From Thalassia testudinum (Eukaryota > Streptophyta > Magnoliopsida > Alismatales > Hydrocharitaceae), in the NCBI GenBank assembly GCA_037157565.1, contig JAZHRO010000024.1:11848501-11912500 (forward strand): a DNA stretch of 64,000 nt, given 5' to 3'. The translations under genes and the position numbers were made by a program. The notes beneath the pieces were generated by a model. It saw only the letters and a program-made list of their open reading frames with translations. It did not search any database and had not been told where the DNA came from. Each line of letters starts with the position of its first letter. Positions within the stretch are counted from its first letter, which is position 1. Of the stretch, positions 1 through 8,058 are shown piece by piece.

Positions 1-1
1 A

Positions 2-3000
2 CCTCCTTCCACACAGGAGACTGTGCAAAACATCCTCCACCGATCTTCCCCTGGGATGGATCCATATCCATCCCCATCTGATTCTTGGACTGGAAGATCA
101 TCCGATCCTTTCTACACCAGCCGGGGGAACTCCATTCCTCCTTTCCCTGATTCTCAGGAGGTTCCTCAGACCTGCGAGGACCTCAACGCCATCCAGAACG
201 ACCCATTCTCCAACACTTACAACCCTGGATGGCGAAACCATCCCAATTTTCAGTGGGCGGGAAATTCCCAAACCCAAAGACCACCTTTTCAGTCCCGCCC
301 ACAGCCCTCTCGTCACTACCAGCCGCCTCAGCCTCGGCCCAACCCTACTTATCCATCAGGGCCAAATGAAGATCAAATGTCCTTAATCCTTCAGACTCTG
401 GCTGACATTCAAAAAACGAATGCGGCTATTCAGAAACAGCACAAGGATGAGCTTACAGAAGTTAGAACTCAACTGGCCCAGTTGGCAAATTCTCGCCAAC
501 CAGGCACACTCCCTTCCCAACCTCTTCCTAACCCAAATAACGTGCCAACCCAGAAGCGCGTTATGAATCCAAATTTAGGCCACGCCCAATGGATTTATCA
601 GGCTCCTACTGCTCCATCTCCAGACGAGATGGAAGCCTCAACTTCTTATGCGGGATTTCAGAAGCAGCCACCCCTCCTACCAAACCCAAACCAAAATCAG
701 GCCGGATTAAATTCTGTAACAACACGTAGTGGTAAGACAATTCAAGACCCGCATTATCCAAACCACTCCCAGCCTGATAACCATGACCCTAGGATAGTTA
801 TCCAAGGTACCGCTGTTCCAGATCCACAACCTGGACCTATCCTAGAAGAACCAACCAAGATCCCGTTTCCCGAGGCCCTGACCAAGGGAAAGAAGACCAC
901 CAAACCCGTGGCCCCTGAGGAGGACCTGGTCAAGCTCTTTGAGCAGGTCCACATAAACATCCCCTTGATGGATGCAATCCGCCACGTACCAGCTTACGCA
1001 CGATTTCTAAAGAATATATGTACACCCCAGCGTAAGCCGCGAACCAAGGGAGGGAGCCCAATTGTTCTGTCAGAGCAAGCCAGCTCTGTAATCCTTAGTA
1101 GACTCCCACCCAAGGAAAAAGATCCTGGAACTCCCCTGATTTCCTGTAAGATAGGTGGTACCCAATTTGATAGAGCATTGTTAGACTTGGGTGCATCCAT
1201 AAACCTGATACCCACATCCTTACTTGACCATCTAGAAGAATCTGAGCTGAAACCAACCGAGGTGACATTACAATTAGCAGATCGATCTATAAAGTCACCA
1301 AAAGGGATTCTCGAAGATGTTATCGTGAGAGTACGGGATTTCTATTTTCCAGTGGACTTTATAGTCTTAGATATGGATGCACCTGAGAACCCTAGGGATA
1401 CACCAATCATTCTAGGGAGACCTTTCTTGGCTACTGCTAGAGCCAACATCAGCTGTGAGGAGGGCCAAATAGAGCTTAAGTTTGGAGATCAAACATTGAA
1501 AATTGATATATTTAAGGCCCAACAAGGAATTAATTGCGGCGTCATCGAACAAATTTGTGACATCAAGACTTTGGTTGATGAATCACACCTCCAGAATGAC
1601 TCGATTATGCCTCATCAACCACAGAAGGATCTTGACCCGCAAACAGAGGAGTTGAATCCAGATATGAACAACCCAGTAACTCCCACCCTTGAACCTCACA
1701 TCTATACTGAACCACCCGCTGCTGCTGAAAACCCCATCCTCGAACTGAAACCCCTTCCCGCTCACTTGAAATACGTATTTTTGGGTTCTAATCAGACCTT
1801 TCCTGTGATTATCAATTCCAACCTCAGTCCTGAACAGGAATCCCGCCTGATTATTGTTCTCCAGCAACATCGCAGAGCCATCGGATGGACTCTCGATGAT
1901 CTGACTGGAATAAGTCCCTCTTATTGTACTCATCATATCTATTCAGAAGAGGGCACACGACCTTCTCGTGAAATGCAGAGACGCTTAAACCCCAATCTGC
2001 AGGAGGTCGTGAAAAAGGAGATCATCAAATGGTTAGATGCCGGAATCATCTACCCGATCTCCGATAGTCGTTGGGTGAGCCCAATTCAGGTCGTGCCCAA
2101 GAAGGCAGGACTCACCACTATAACGACTGAGACCGGAGAAATCATTCCTACCCGATTAGCCAACTCGTGGAGAGTCTGTATAGATTACCGTCGACTCAAT
2201 TCCTCCACGAAGAAGGATCATTTCCCACTACCCTTCATTAATCAAATTCTCGAAAAACTAGCGGGAAATAGGTTCTTCTGCTTTCTTGACGGGTACTCCG
2301 GTTATAACCAGGTGGCAATCCATCCTGAGGACCAAGAAAAGACCACGTTCACCTGCCCCTTCGGAACATACGCTTTCCGAAGGATGCCTTTCGGTCTTTG
2401 CAATGCACCCGCTACTTTTCAGCGATGCATGCTTGCCATATTCTCAGATATGGTAGGTGATTATCTGGAAGTCTTCATGGATGACTTTTCAGTTTTCGGA
2501 GCATCATTCGACGATTGCCTCCAACACTTGGTCCAGATACTCAGGCGGTGCATCGATGTGAATTTGGTTCTTTCCTGGGAAAAGAGCCATTTCATGGTGC
2601 CTGAGGGAATTGTCCTGGGACACTCAATTTCGGAGAAAGGTATCCAAGTGGATCGAGCTAAGGTTAATCTGATTTCTCACCTTCCTATGCCTAGCTCGAT
2701 CAGGGACATCCGATCCTTTTTAGGGCATGTCGGTTTTTATCGACGATTTATCCCTGATTTTTCAAAAATCGCACGCCCCCTGACCACTCTTCTCTCCAAG
2801 GATGTTCCCTTCGAAATTTCCAAGGAATGCACTCAAGCATTTGAAATCCTGCGTGACCGAGTCACCCAAGCCCCGATCCTACAGTCCCCTGATTGGTCTC
2901 AACCCTTTGAGATCATGTGTGATGCATCCGACTTCGCTGTAGGAGCGGTTTTGGGGCAGAAAATTGACAAGAAACCGGTGGTCATTTACTACGCCAGCAA

Positions 3001-4189
3001 AACACTCGATGAGGCTCAGCGTAACTATACGGTTACTGAGAAAGAGCTGCTAGCTGTAGTATTTGCCCTAGAAAAGTTCAGATCATACCTTCTGGGTTCC
3101 CGTGTCATCATATACTCGGATCACACAGCTGTGAGGCATCTCCTTGCAAAGAAGGATGCGAAACCTCGATTAATCCGATGGATCTTGCTGTTGCAAGAAT
3201 TTGACCTTGAGATTCGCGACAAAGCGGGAAAGCAAAACGTGGTAGCTGATCACTTGTCCCGTCTTCCTTCTGAAATAATTGACCCTTCCGGACCCATCAC
3301 TGAGCATTTTCCCGATGAGCACCTGCTGACTATTGGTACTAGCCTTCCATGGTTTGCTAATATAGTAAATTACTTGGCATCTCATCAGATCCCGTCCGAT
3401 TGGCCGAAGGCCAAGAAAGACAAATTACGCTCCGATGCCAAGTATTACATTTGGGAAGACCCGTACCTCTTCCGCATAGGTGCCGATCAGATCATCCGGA
3501 GATGTGTCCCGGAAGGGGAAGTCAACAATATCCTCTCTTTCTGCCATGACCAGGCATGCGGTGGCCATTTTGCCGGACATAAAACCGCATCAAAAGTCCT
3601 CCAGTGCGGCTTCTACTGGCCCACACTGTTCAAAGACGCATACAGTCACTGCAAGGCATGCAGTCGTTGCCAGACTTTGGGCAACATGAGCCATCGCGAC
3701 ATGATGCCTATGCAACCGATTCTAGTATGCGAAATCTTTGATGTTTGGGGGATTGATTTTATGGGCCCCTTTCCTGTTTCGGATGGTTTCGAATACATTC
3801 TGTTGGTTGTGGACTACGTGTCCAAATGGATCGAAGCCATACCGACCCGAACCTGTGATCACAAAATCGTTCTCAAATTCATTCATCAACACATTTTCTC
3901 AAGGTTCGGGATTCCTCGTGCAGTAATCTCTGATGGGGGGACCCATTTCACAAATGCTCAGTTTAGGTCACTGATGACCAAATACGGGGTGTCTCACCGA
4001 ATCTCTACTCCTTACCACCCCCAAACTAATGGTCTAGCTGAGCTGTCTAATCGGGAGATCAAGAAAATCCTGCAAGTCACTGTTCGACCTGACAGGAAGG
4101 ACTGGTCGTCCCGACTTCTGGAAGCATTGTGGGCCTATAGGACCGCCCACAAGACCCAATTGGGCATGTCTCCCTTTAGACTGGTGTAA
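2..4189 (+). CDS. gag-pol polyprotein (gag C-terminus, protease, RT, RNase H, integrase), 5' partial, ends at premature stop
   Basis: The frame is open from base 2 with no start in view, so the N-terminal gag is outside the window. Residue numbers count from position 23. Order: gag C-terminal Pro/Asn/Gln-rich tail with a DPFSNTYNPGWRNHPNF block; a predicted coiled coil at about 118-155; retropepsin with DLGAS (Asp388); RT with VCIDYR and FMDD (818-821); RNase H starting near DASDF (967); integrase zinc-binding His/Cys region at about 1170-1215; catalytic Asp1245, Asp1304 and Glu1340, the last two 35 residues apart as in the D,D35E family. All visible catalytic residues are kept. Such a polyprotein forms virus-like particles, copies the element RNA and integrates the cDNA. 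The frame stops at a TAA (4187-4189) within the conserved PFRLVYGK region, and homology continues in the same frame after it. Confidence 0.93.
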   Translation, partial: PPSTQETVQNILHRSSPGMDPYPSPSDSWTGRSSDPFYTSRGNSIPPFPDSQEVPQTCEDLNAIQNDPFSNTYNPGWRNHPNFQWAGNSQTQRPPFQSRPQPSRHYQPPQPRPNPTYPSGPNEDQMSLILQTLADIQKTNAAIQKQHKDELTEVRTQLAQLANSRQPGTLPSQPLPNPNNVPTQKRVMNPNLGHAQWIYQAPTAPSPDEMEASTSYAGFQKQPPLLPNPNQNQAGLNSVTTRSGKTIQDPHYPNHSQPDNHDPRIVIQGTAVPDPQPGPILEEPTKIPFPEALTKGKKTTKPVAPEEDLVKLFEQVHINIPLMDAIRHVPAYARFLKNICTPQRKPRTKGGSPIVLSEQASSVILSRLPPKEKDPGTPLISCKIGGTQFDRALLDLGASINLIPTSLLDHLEESELKPTEVTLQLADRSIKSPKGILEDVIVRVRDFYFPVDFIVLDMDAPENPRDTPIILGRPFLATARANISCEEGQIELKFGDQTLKIDIFKAQQGINCGVIEQICDIKTLVDESHLQNDSIMPHQPQKDLDPQTEELNPDMNNPVTPTLEPHIYTEPPAAAENPILELKPLPAHLKYVFLGSNQTFPVIINSNLSPEQESRLIIVLQQHRRAIGWTLDDLTGISPSYCTHHIYSEEGTRPSREMQRRLNPNLQEVVKKEIIKWLDAGIIYPISDSRWVSPIQVVPKKAGLTTITTETGEIIPTRLANSWRVCIDYRRLNSSTKKDHFPLPFINQILEKLAGNRFFCFLDGYSGYNQVAIHPEDQEKTTFTCPFGTYAFRRMPFGLCNAPATFQRCMLAIFSDMVGDYLEVFMDDFSVFGASFDDCLQHLVQILRRCIDVNLVLSWEKSHFMVPEGIVLGHSISEKGIQVDRAKVNLISHLPMPSSIRDIRSFLGHVGFYRRFIPDFSKIARPLTTLLSKDVPFEISKECTQAFEILRDRVTQAPILQSPDWSQPFEIMCDASDFAVGAVLGQKIDKKPVVIYYASKTLDEAQRNYTVTEKELLAVVFALEKFRSYLLGSRVIIYSDHTAVRHLLAKKDAKPRLIRWILLLQEFDLEIRDKAGKQNVVADHLSRLPSEIIDPSGPITEHFPDEHLLTIGTSLPWFANIVNYLASHQIPSDWPKAKKDKLRSDAKYYIWEDPYLFRIGADQIIRRCVPEGEVNNILSFCHDQACGGHFAGHKTASKVLQCGFYWPTLFKDAYSHCKACSRCQTLGNMSHRDMMPMQPILVCEIFDVWGIDFMGPFPVSDGFEYILLVVDYVSKWIEAIPTRTCDHKIVLKFIHQHIFSRFGIPRAVISDGGTHFTNAQFRSLMTKYGVSHRISTPYHPQTNGLAELSNREIKKILQVTVRPDRKDWSSRLLEALWAYRTAHKTQLGMSPFRLV

Positions 4190-4639
4190 GGAAAGGCATG
4201 CCACCTTCCCGTAGAACTGGAGCATAAAGCCTATTGGGCAGTACGGAACTGTAATCTAGATCTTTCCAAGGCTGGGACCCACAGAAAACTCCAAATCAGC
4301 GAGATCGATGAATTACGCCTAGACGCGTACGAGAACTCGCAAATCTACAAGGAGTGGGTTAAAGCCTTCCACGACAAACACATCTCGAGAAAGATCTTTC
4401 ATCCTGGTCAAAAGGTCCTACTCTTTGATGCCCGACTCAAACTCTTCTCAGGAAAACTGAGATCTAAGTGGGTCGGACCATATTTGGTCCGACAGGTTTT
4501 TGGAAATGGAGCAATCGAAATCAGTCCACTCAGCCACGATTCTGAACCTTTCATCGTGAACGGTCAGAGACTCAAGCCGTTCATTGATGTAACTTCTACT
4601 GATTTGGCTGAGGCATCTTATATCCTCCTTTCCCCTTGA
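4190..4639 (+). pseudogene. integrase C-terminal segment separated by in-frame TAA
   Basis: After the TAA at 4187-4189 the same frame stays open for 149 codons to TGA 4637-4639. It carries the conserved [14 protein letters not shown] block and a C-terminal segment with KVLLFDARLKLF and a late NGQRLKPF motif, as in the matching part of element A (40763-41269). The single nonsense change sits where a Tyr codon is expected, so E1 would make an integrase lacking about 149 C-terminal residues unless the stop is read through. This is the only coding lesion I see in the 4.6 kb of visible frame. Confidence 0.88.
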
Positions 4640-4880
4640 GCTTATTGCGCCCAGCCGATGGCGTAAAACTCAGCGCTTAACGGGAGGCAGCCCGTCATTC
4701 TCTTTGTAAACCTGAAACTTGTTCTGACACCTTTTAGCACTCGAAGTTCACCCTTGTAGACAGCCGACCCCAACTCAGATGCTTGCATCTGGGATTTGAA
4801 ATCGTCCGCAAAAATTCAACCCGACCCATCCACTCATCCAAATTTCTATCTTAAGGAATGAACTAAGACCCCCTAGGTTA

Positions 4881-4916
4881 CAATGAGGACATTGCAAATC
4901 TTAGGCATGGGGGGGT
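4881..4916 (+). promoter_or_regulatory. palindrome CAATGAGGACATTG plus extra polypurine-like tract
   Basis: CAATG and CATTG arms flank AGGA (4881-4894), followed after 8 bases by AGGCATGGGGGGGT (4903-4916). This nearly duplicates the true polypurine tract at 6168-6180. The same pair follows pol in element A (41322-41356) and, on the minus strand, in N (11636-11672). Extra polypurine tracts are reported in some plant retroelements; use as a second plus-strand primer is inference. Confidence 0.6.
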
Positions 4917-5535
4917 ATGAAAGTGCAAAACTTGTAAGAAAATGTTTCAAACAAAAAGAATTCACATATGCCAAAAACACCATAAAAAAAAAAAAATTCG
5001 AAAAAGAATAAGAGGAAAAGAGGAGAAGGAAATTTTGTGAAGGAGAAAAGAAACAAAATGAAAAAGGAGCACAAAATTATGAGAAAAAGTGATAGTCATT
5101 AGTAAGGAACTAAGGAATAAACCTAAGTTCTAGACCTCATGCAAGAAAAGTGCACAAGGAGATTAGTAAAGAATGCAAACCTTAGGCATTCTTGAATAGA
5201 CTCTTAGTACCCATTAAGATCTGGACACTCCTCAAGAGGTTGAGGAAAATGAAAAGCTGAAGTATTAGGTCTAAGGCTTAGGGAGTATTCGGCCTCGTTA
5301 ACTAATTTTTGGTTTACGGGACTCGGTAACCTAAGCACCCTAACCTCACACACAGCCTGGTTCAGTAAGCGTAAAAATCAGAATCACGCAGAAGCGTCGT
5401 AAATTTCTGAAAAGAACACCTAGAATAGGAGCGGCCGATCAACACAAGTTGATTTGGACGAGTTCCCAGCGCGGAGAGGCGGGAAATCCCCTCGAAGATG
5501 CGTAACAAAATATCATCTCCTCGGTGCTTGTCTCT

Positions 5536-5555
5536 TAGGATATTTACATATCCTA
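5536..5555 (+). other. perfect 8-bp stem-loop (TAGGATAT / ATATCCTA)
   Basis: TAGGATAT (5536-5543), loop TTAC, ATATCCTA (5548-5555). Element A has the corresponding stem-loop at 44418-44433 with a shorter stem (TAGGAT / ATCCTA) in the same flanking context, GCTTGTCTCT before and CTGGGGG after. The pairing survives a change in stem length, which supports a structure rather than just a sequence. Confidence 0.6.
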
Positions 5556-5597
5556 CTGGGGGCATGTAAGCACTCTGTTGGTTCAGATTTCATGGAT

Positions 5598-5725
5598 GGC
5601 ATTATCTCGAAGTGTCAATTGCCAGGGTCTGGATTCGGCCACGGAACATCATGGATGGGATTATCTCGAAATCTCAATAGCCAGGGTTCCGGGGGTTGCC
5701 ATGGGCGGTGCTATCTCGAAGCATC
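5598..5725 (+). repeat. three tandem stem-loops with ATCTCGA loops
   Basis: Units at 5598-5616 (GGCATT / AGTGTC), 5657-5675 (GGGATT / AATCTC) and 5707-5725 (GGTGCT / AGCATC), each closing the same heptaloop ATCTCGA. Each is preceded by ATGGatGG or ATGGGCGG and followed by a GCCAGG-like tail, so the tandem period is about 50-60 bases. Stem sequences differ but pairing is kept with G-U wobbles. Element A carries the same three-unit array at 44476-44605. Likely a structured RNA element of the 3' untranslated region; function unknown. Confidence 0.7.
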
Positions 5726-6167
5726 GATCGCCAGGAACCCTTGAGGATTGATGATGGGAGCAAGGAATCTGATACAGACCGTGTTGAAAAGCCAATCCTA
5801 GGCTAGAACTAAAAAGAAAAAGAGAGAGAAAACTCACCAAACAGAAAAACTTTCTATCTCTCTCTTACAAAACGCACTGCGAACTGAGCCAGGGCTAAAA
5901 TCATTTCAAGCACGGGTGCTTTAACTACAAAGTCCAATAAACCTTAGTTAGTTCTTGTGGACCTTAAAAACCTTTGCTAAAGACTGAGGCTAAGGCTAGA
6001 CAGATTTGGATCTTGATTGGTACTAGAGTACCTTTTAGGCCTATGGTCAGCATTCTAACCTAATCTATGCTCAAATAAAAAAGGCACTTATCTAAAACTA
6101 TTAAAAACTTCATGGTCTAGAACAAGGGTTGAAACCTTAAGTTTTTGCTAAGGGACTAGCAAAAGCT

Positions 6168-6180
6168 AGGCATGGGGGTA
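6168..6180 (+). promoter_or_regulatory. polypurine tract of E1
   Basis: AGGCATGGGGGTA lies directly before the TGATGAG start of the 3' LTR. The preceding CTAGCAAAA and the tract recur before the LTRs at 45064 and 52518 and, on the minus strand, beside the LTR ending at 9525. Expected role: primer for plus-strand DNA synthesis. Confidence 0.85.
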
Positions 6181-7103
6181 TGATGAGAACCTCATCATGA
6201 GCCATAACTAGCTCATTTTGACCCAACACAAAGGATAAAAGCTCCTACATAACTCAAGGAAAGGCTTAACTCAGAGAATTCTGAGTTTAAGGAGAAAACA
6301 AGTCATAAGGGGTAAAAATGCAATTTTACCAGTATAATCTGCATACAGGGTAATTCATGGCCCAAACACAGGTCAAAGCAACTTAATAAGAATAAAAGTG
6401 GGATGAAATGATCTAGCAAGGGCTACAGCAATTCCAAGAAACTAAATGATAATCTGTAACCCTAAAATAACCCACTTCAATTCACAAGGTTCGAGGCAAA
6501 GTAAAAATAGAATAAACCCTCTAAAATTCATAGAAAAATAATCTCTAGGGTTTAGAACCTTCAATTTGGCCTTCAGAACCCATTTTGACCTACATTGAGA
6601 ACCATGCCCAATTAATAACTTAATTTGGCTTTTTGCGTAAATTGACCGGTCAAACAAGGTTTAATATAGAAATGAAATTCACCATCAGATTCCTTAGGTC
6701 CCAATTAGTCATGTATAAAAACTTGAGCCTAAGAAGAAACCTCCTTGACCGACTTTACACTTTGGTCCTCATATATTTACTCTTTGGCCCTCAACTTTTG
6801 AACCCTCGCATTTTGGCCCCTAACTCTCCTTCGTTCTTTGCGATCAGGTCCCCCCTGCAAAACCTGCCAGCACCATGCTTCGGCGACCTTGCGCGGAGCA
6901 TGGCGCCGCGCAGGGTGAGGGGGGGGACCTGGCAAGTAAACCGGGGGTGCCCTGCGTCGTCAACCGTCGCAGGGACACCCCCTGGTCGTTATAACCCACC
7001 ATACCGGCCGTGCGAACGCACGGACGGTATGGGTTCTTGTTTCCGGCCATCCTCCGGCGAGGGAGACACGTCGTCTCCCTCCGCCTTCCTCCCTGTTTGA
7101 TCC

Positions 7104-7114
7104 CTATAAATACC
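7104..7114 (+). promoter_or_regulatory. TATA box of E1 LTR
   Basis: CTATAAATACC about 920 bp into the LTR. Equivalent boxes occur at similar depth in sister LTRs (53453, 61816), so this is the likely Pol II core promoter that defines the start of R. Confidence 0.65.
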
Positions 7115-8017
7115 CCCCGTTGCTCCACCGACCGGGGCAGCTCGGATCTGACGGAGAAAACCTCCAACTTTCCTCTCTTCTCTCTCCGGCAGACGCTCAC
7201 CAGCTCCGGCGGTTCCTCCCCCTTCTCCTCTTCGCTCTGCCGCAATACCAGCAGCAGAGACTTCCTCCCCTGCTCTTCCCGCGCCACGCCGTACCCAGCT
7301 GGCGCCTCTCCGGCTCTCTGCTCGCCGCCGCCCCTTTCCCTGAGCATCGTCTTCTCCGGCGACAGTCGATACGACTGTCGCCCTGTTCCTCCCCCTTCGT
7401 CCCTGCAAGTAAGCTAGAACTACTCCCCTTCTTCTCCTCTTTCTTTCCCCGCTTTCAATTTATTCAATTAAGCCCTCGACCGACCCTGACCATCGTCACC
7501 CCCTTCGTCTCCGGCCACCCTCCGGTGAGATGCTCCCATCGCTCCACAGCCTCACACACCTCGCCGACCCTCACCGCACCTCCGCCTCATCACACTGAGC
7601 ACCCCCCACCCCTTCACTGCCACTCCACACCTCCGTAACGCTTCCCCCAACAAACCCATCCTCCGACCCACAGTCCGACCTAGGGCAGCCCTTGCACGCC
7701 GCCCCGCGCCTCGCCACCACCCACACGAGCTTCGCCGCACCCTGGCGAAGCTCCTGGCACTTTCTGATTAGGCCGAGAGGCCGTTTTTCTGTGAACAGAC
7801 CACCCGACCTCCGCCGCCATTGCCGTGCAGAAGGAGCTGCTTCCGCCTGCAGCTACAGGCACGCCACGCTCAGCGCCACGCCCAGATCCGACTCCCAGGC
7901 CTTGCGAGGCGTTTCGACAAAACACCAGGCTCGCAGCTAAGGCAGAAGGCTTCGCGTGACGCCGCTATCTCCCGCTGTTTTCCCCGCTGCGGGCGCGCAA
8001 TTGAGGTGGGACATTTA

Positions 8018-8058
8018 GTCCCACCTCGGAAAAGTTCGAAGAGGCGCAGCGATATAAG
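8018..8058 (+). promoter_or_regulatory. snRNA-type USE plus TATA pair in the LTR
   Basis: GTCCCACCTCG (8018-8028) differs by one base from the plant snRNA upstream sequence element RTCCCACATCG. TATAAG begins at 8053, 24 bases after it. Spacing near this value is typical of plant Pol III-transcribed snRNA promoters such as U6, whereas Pol II snRNA genes have about 10 bases more. A strong hairpin (GTGCTG...CAGCAC, 8067-8092) follows. Activity is not shown by sequence alone. Confidence 0.5.

Larger units (their letters stand above)
4640..6167 (+). other. E1 post-pol untranslated region
   Basis: About 1.5 kb with no credible gene; no envelope-like frame is present. It begins with a block around GCGCTTAACGGGAGGC (4673-4688) that recurs reverse-complemented in the X remnant (57362-57377). 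It then has a palindrome and G-rich tract (4881-4916), an A-rich stretch (about 4980-5070), a block shared with element A (5220-5350 versus 44105-44250), a stem-loop (5536-5555) and three tandem stem-loops (5598-5725). Conservation with A at 43900-45050 is in non-coding sequence, so it likely reflects RNA or cis function (inference). Confidence 0.75.

Noticed and set aside
5454..5744. 96-codon frame over the hairpin array
   Set aside because: The matching region in A (44392-44658) has a different frame and sequence; conservation follows the stem-loops, not codons.
6633..7638. Frames on both strands in the E1 LTR
   Set aside because: Arg/Pro/Ser-rich products of a GC-rich LTR; none continues or is conserved in the sister LTRs at 52518 and 60860.
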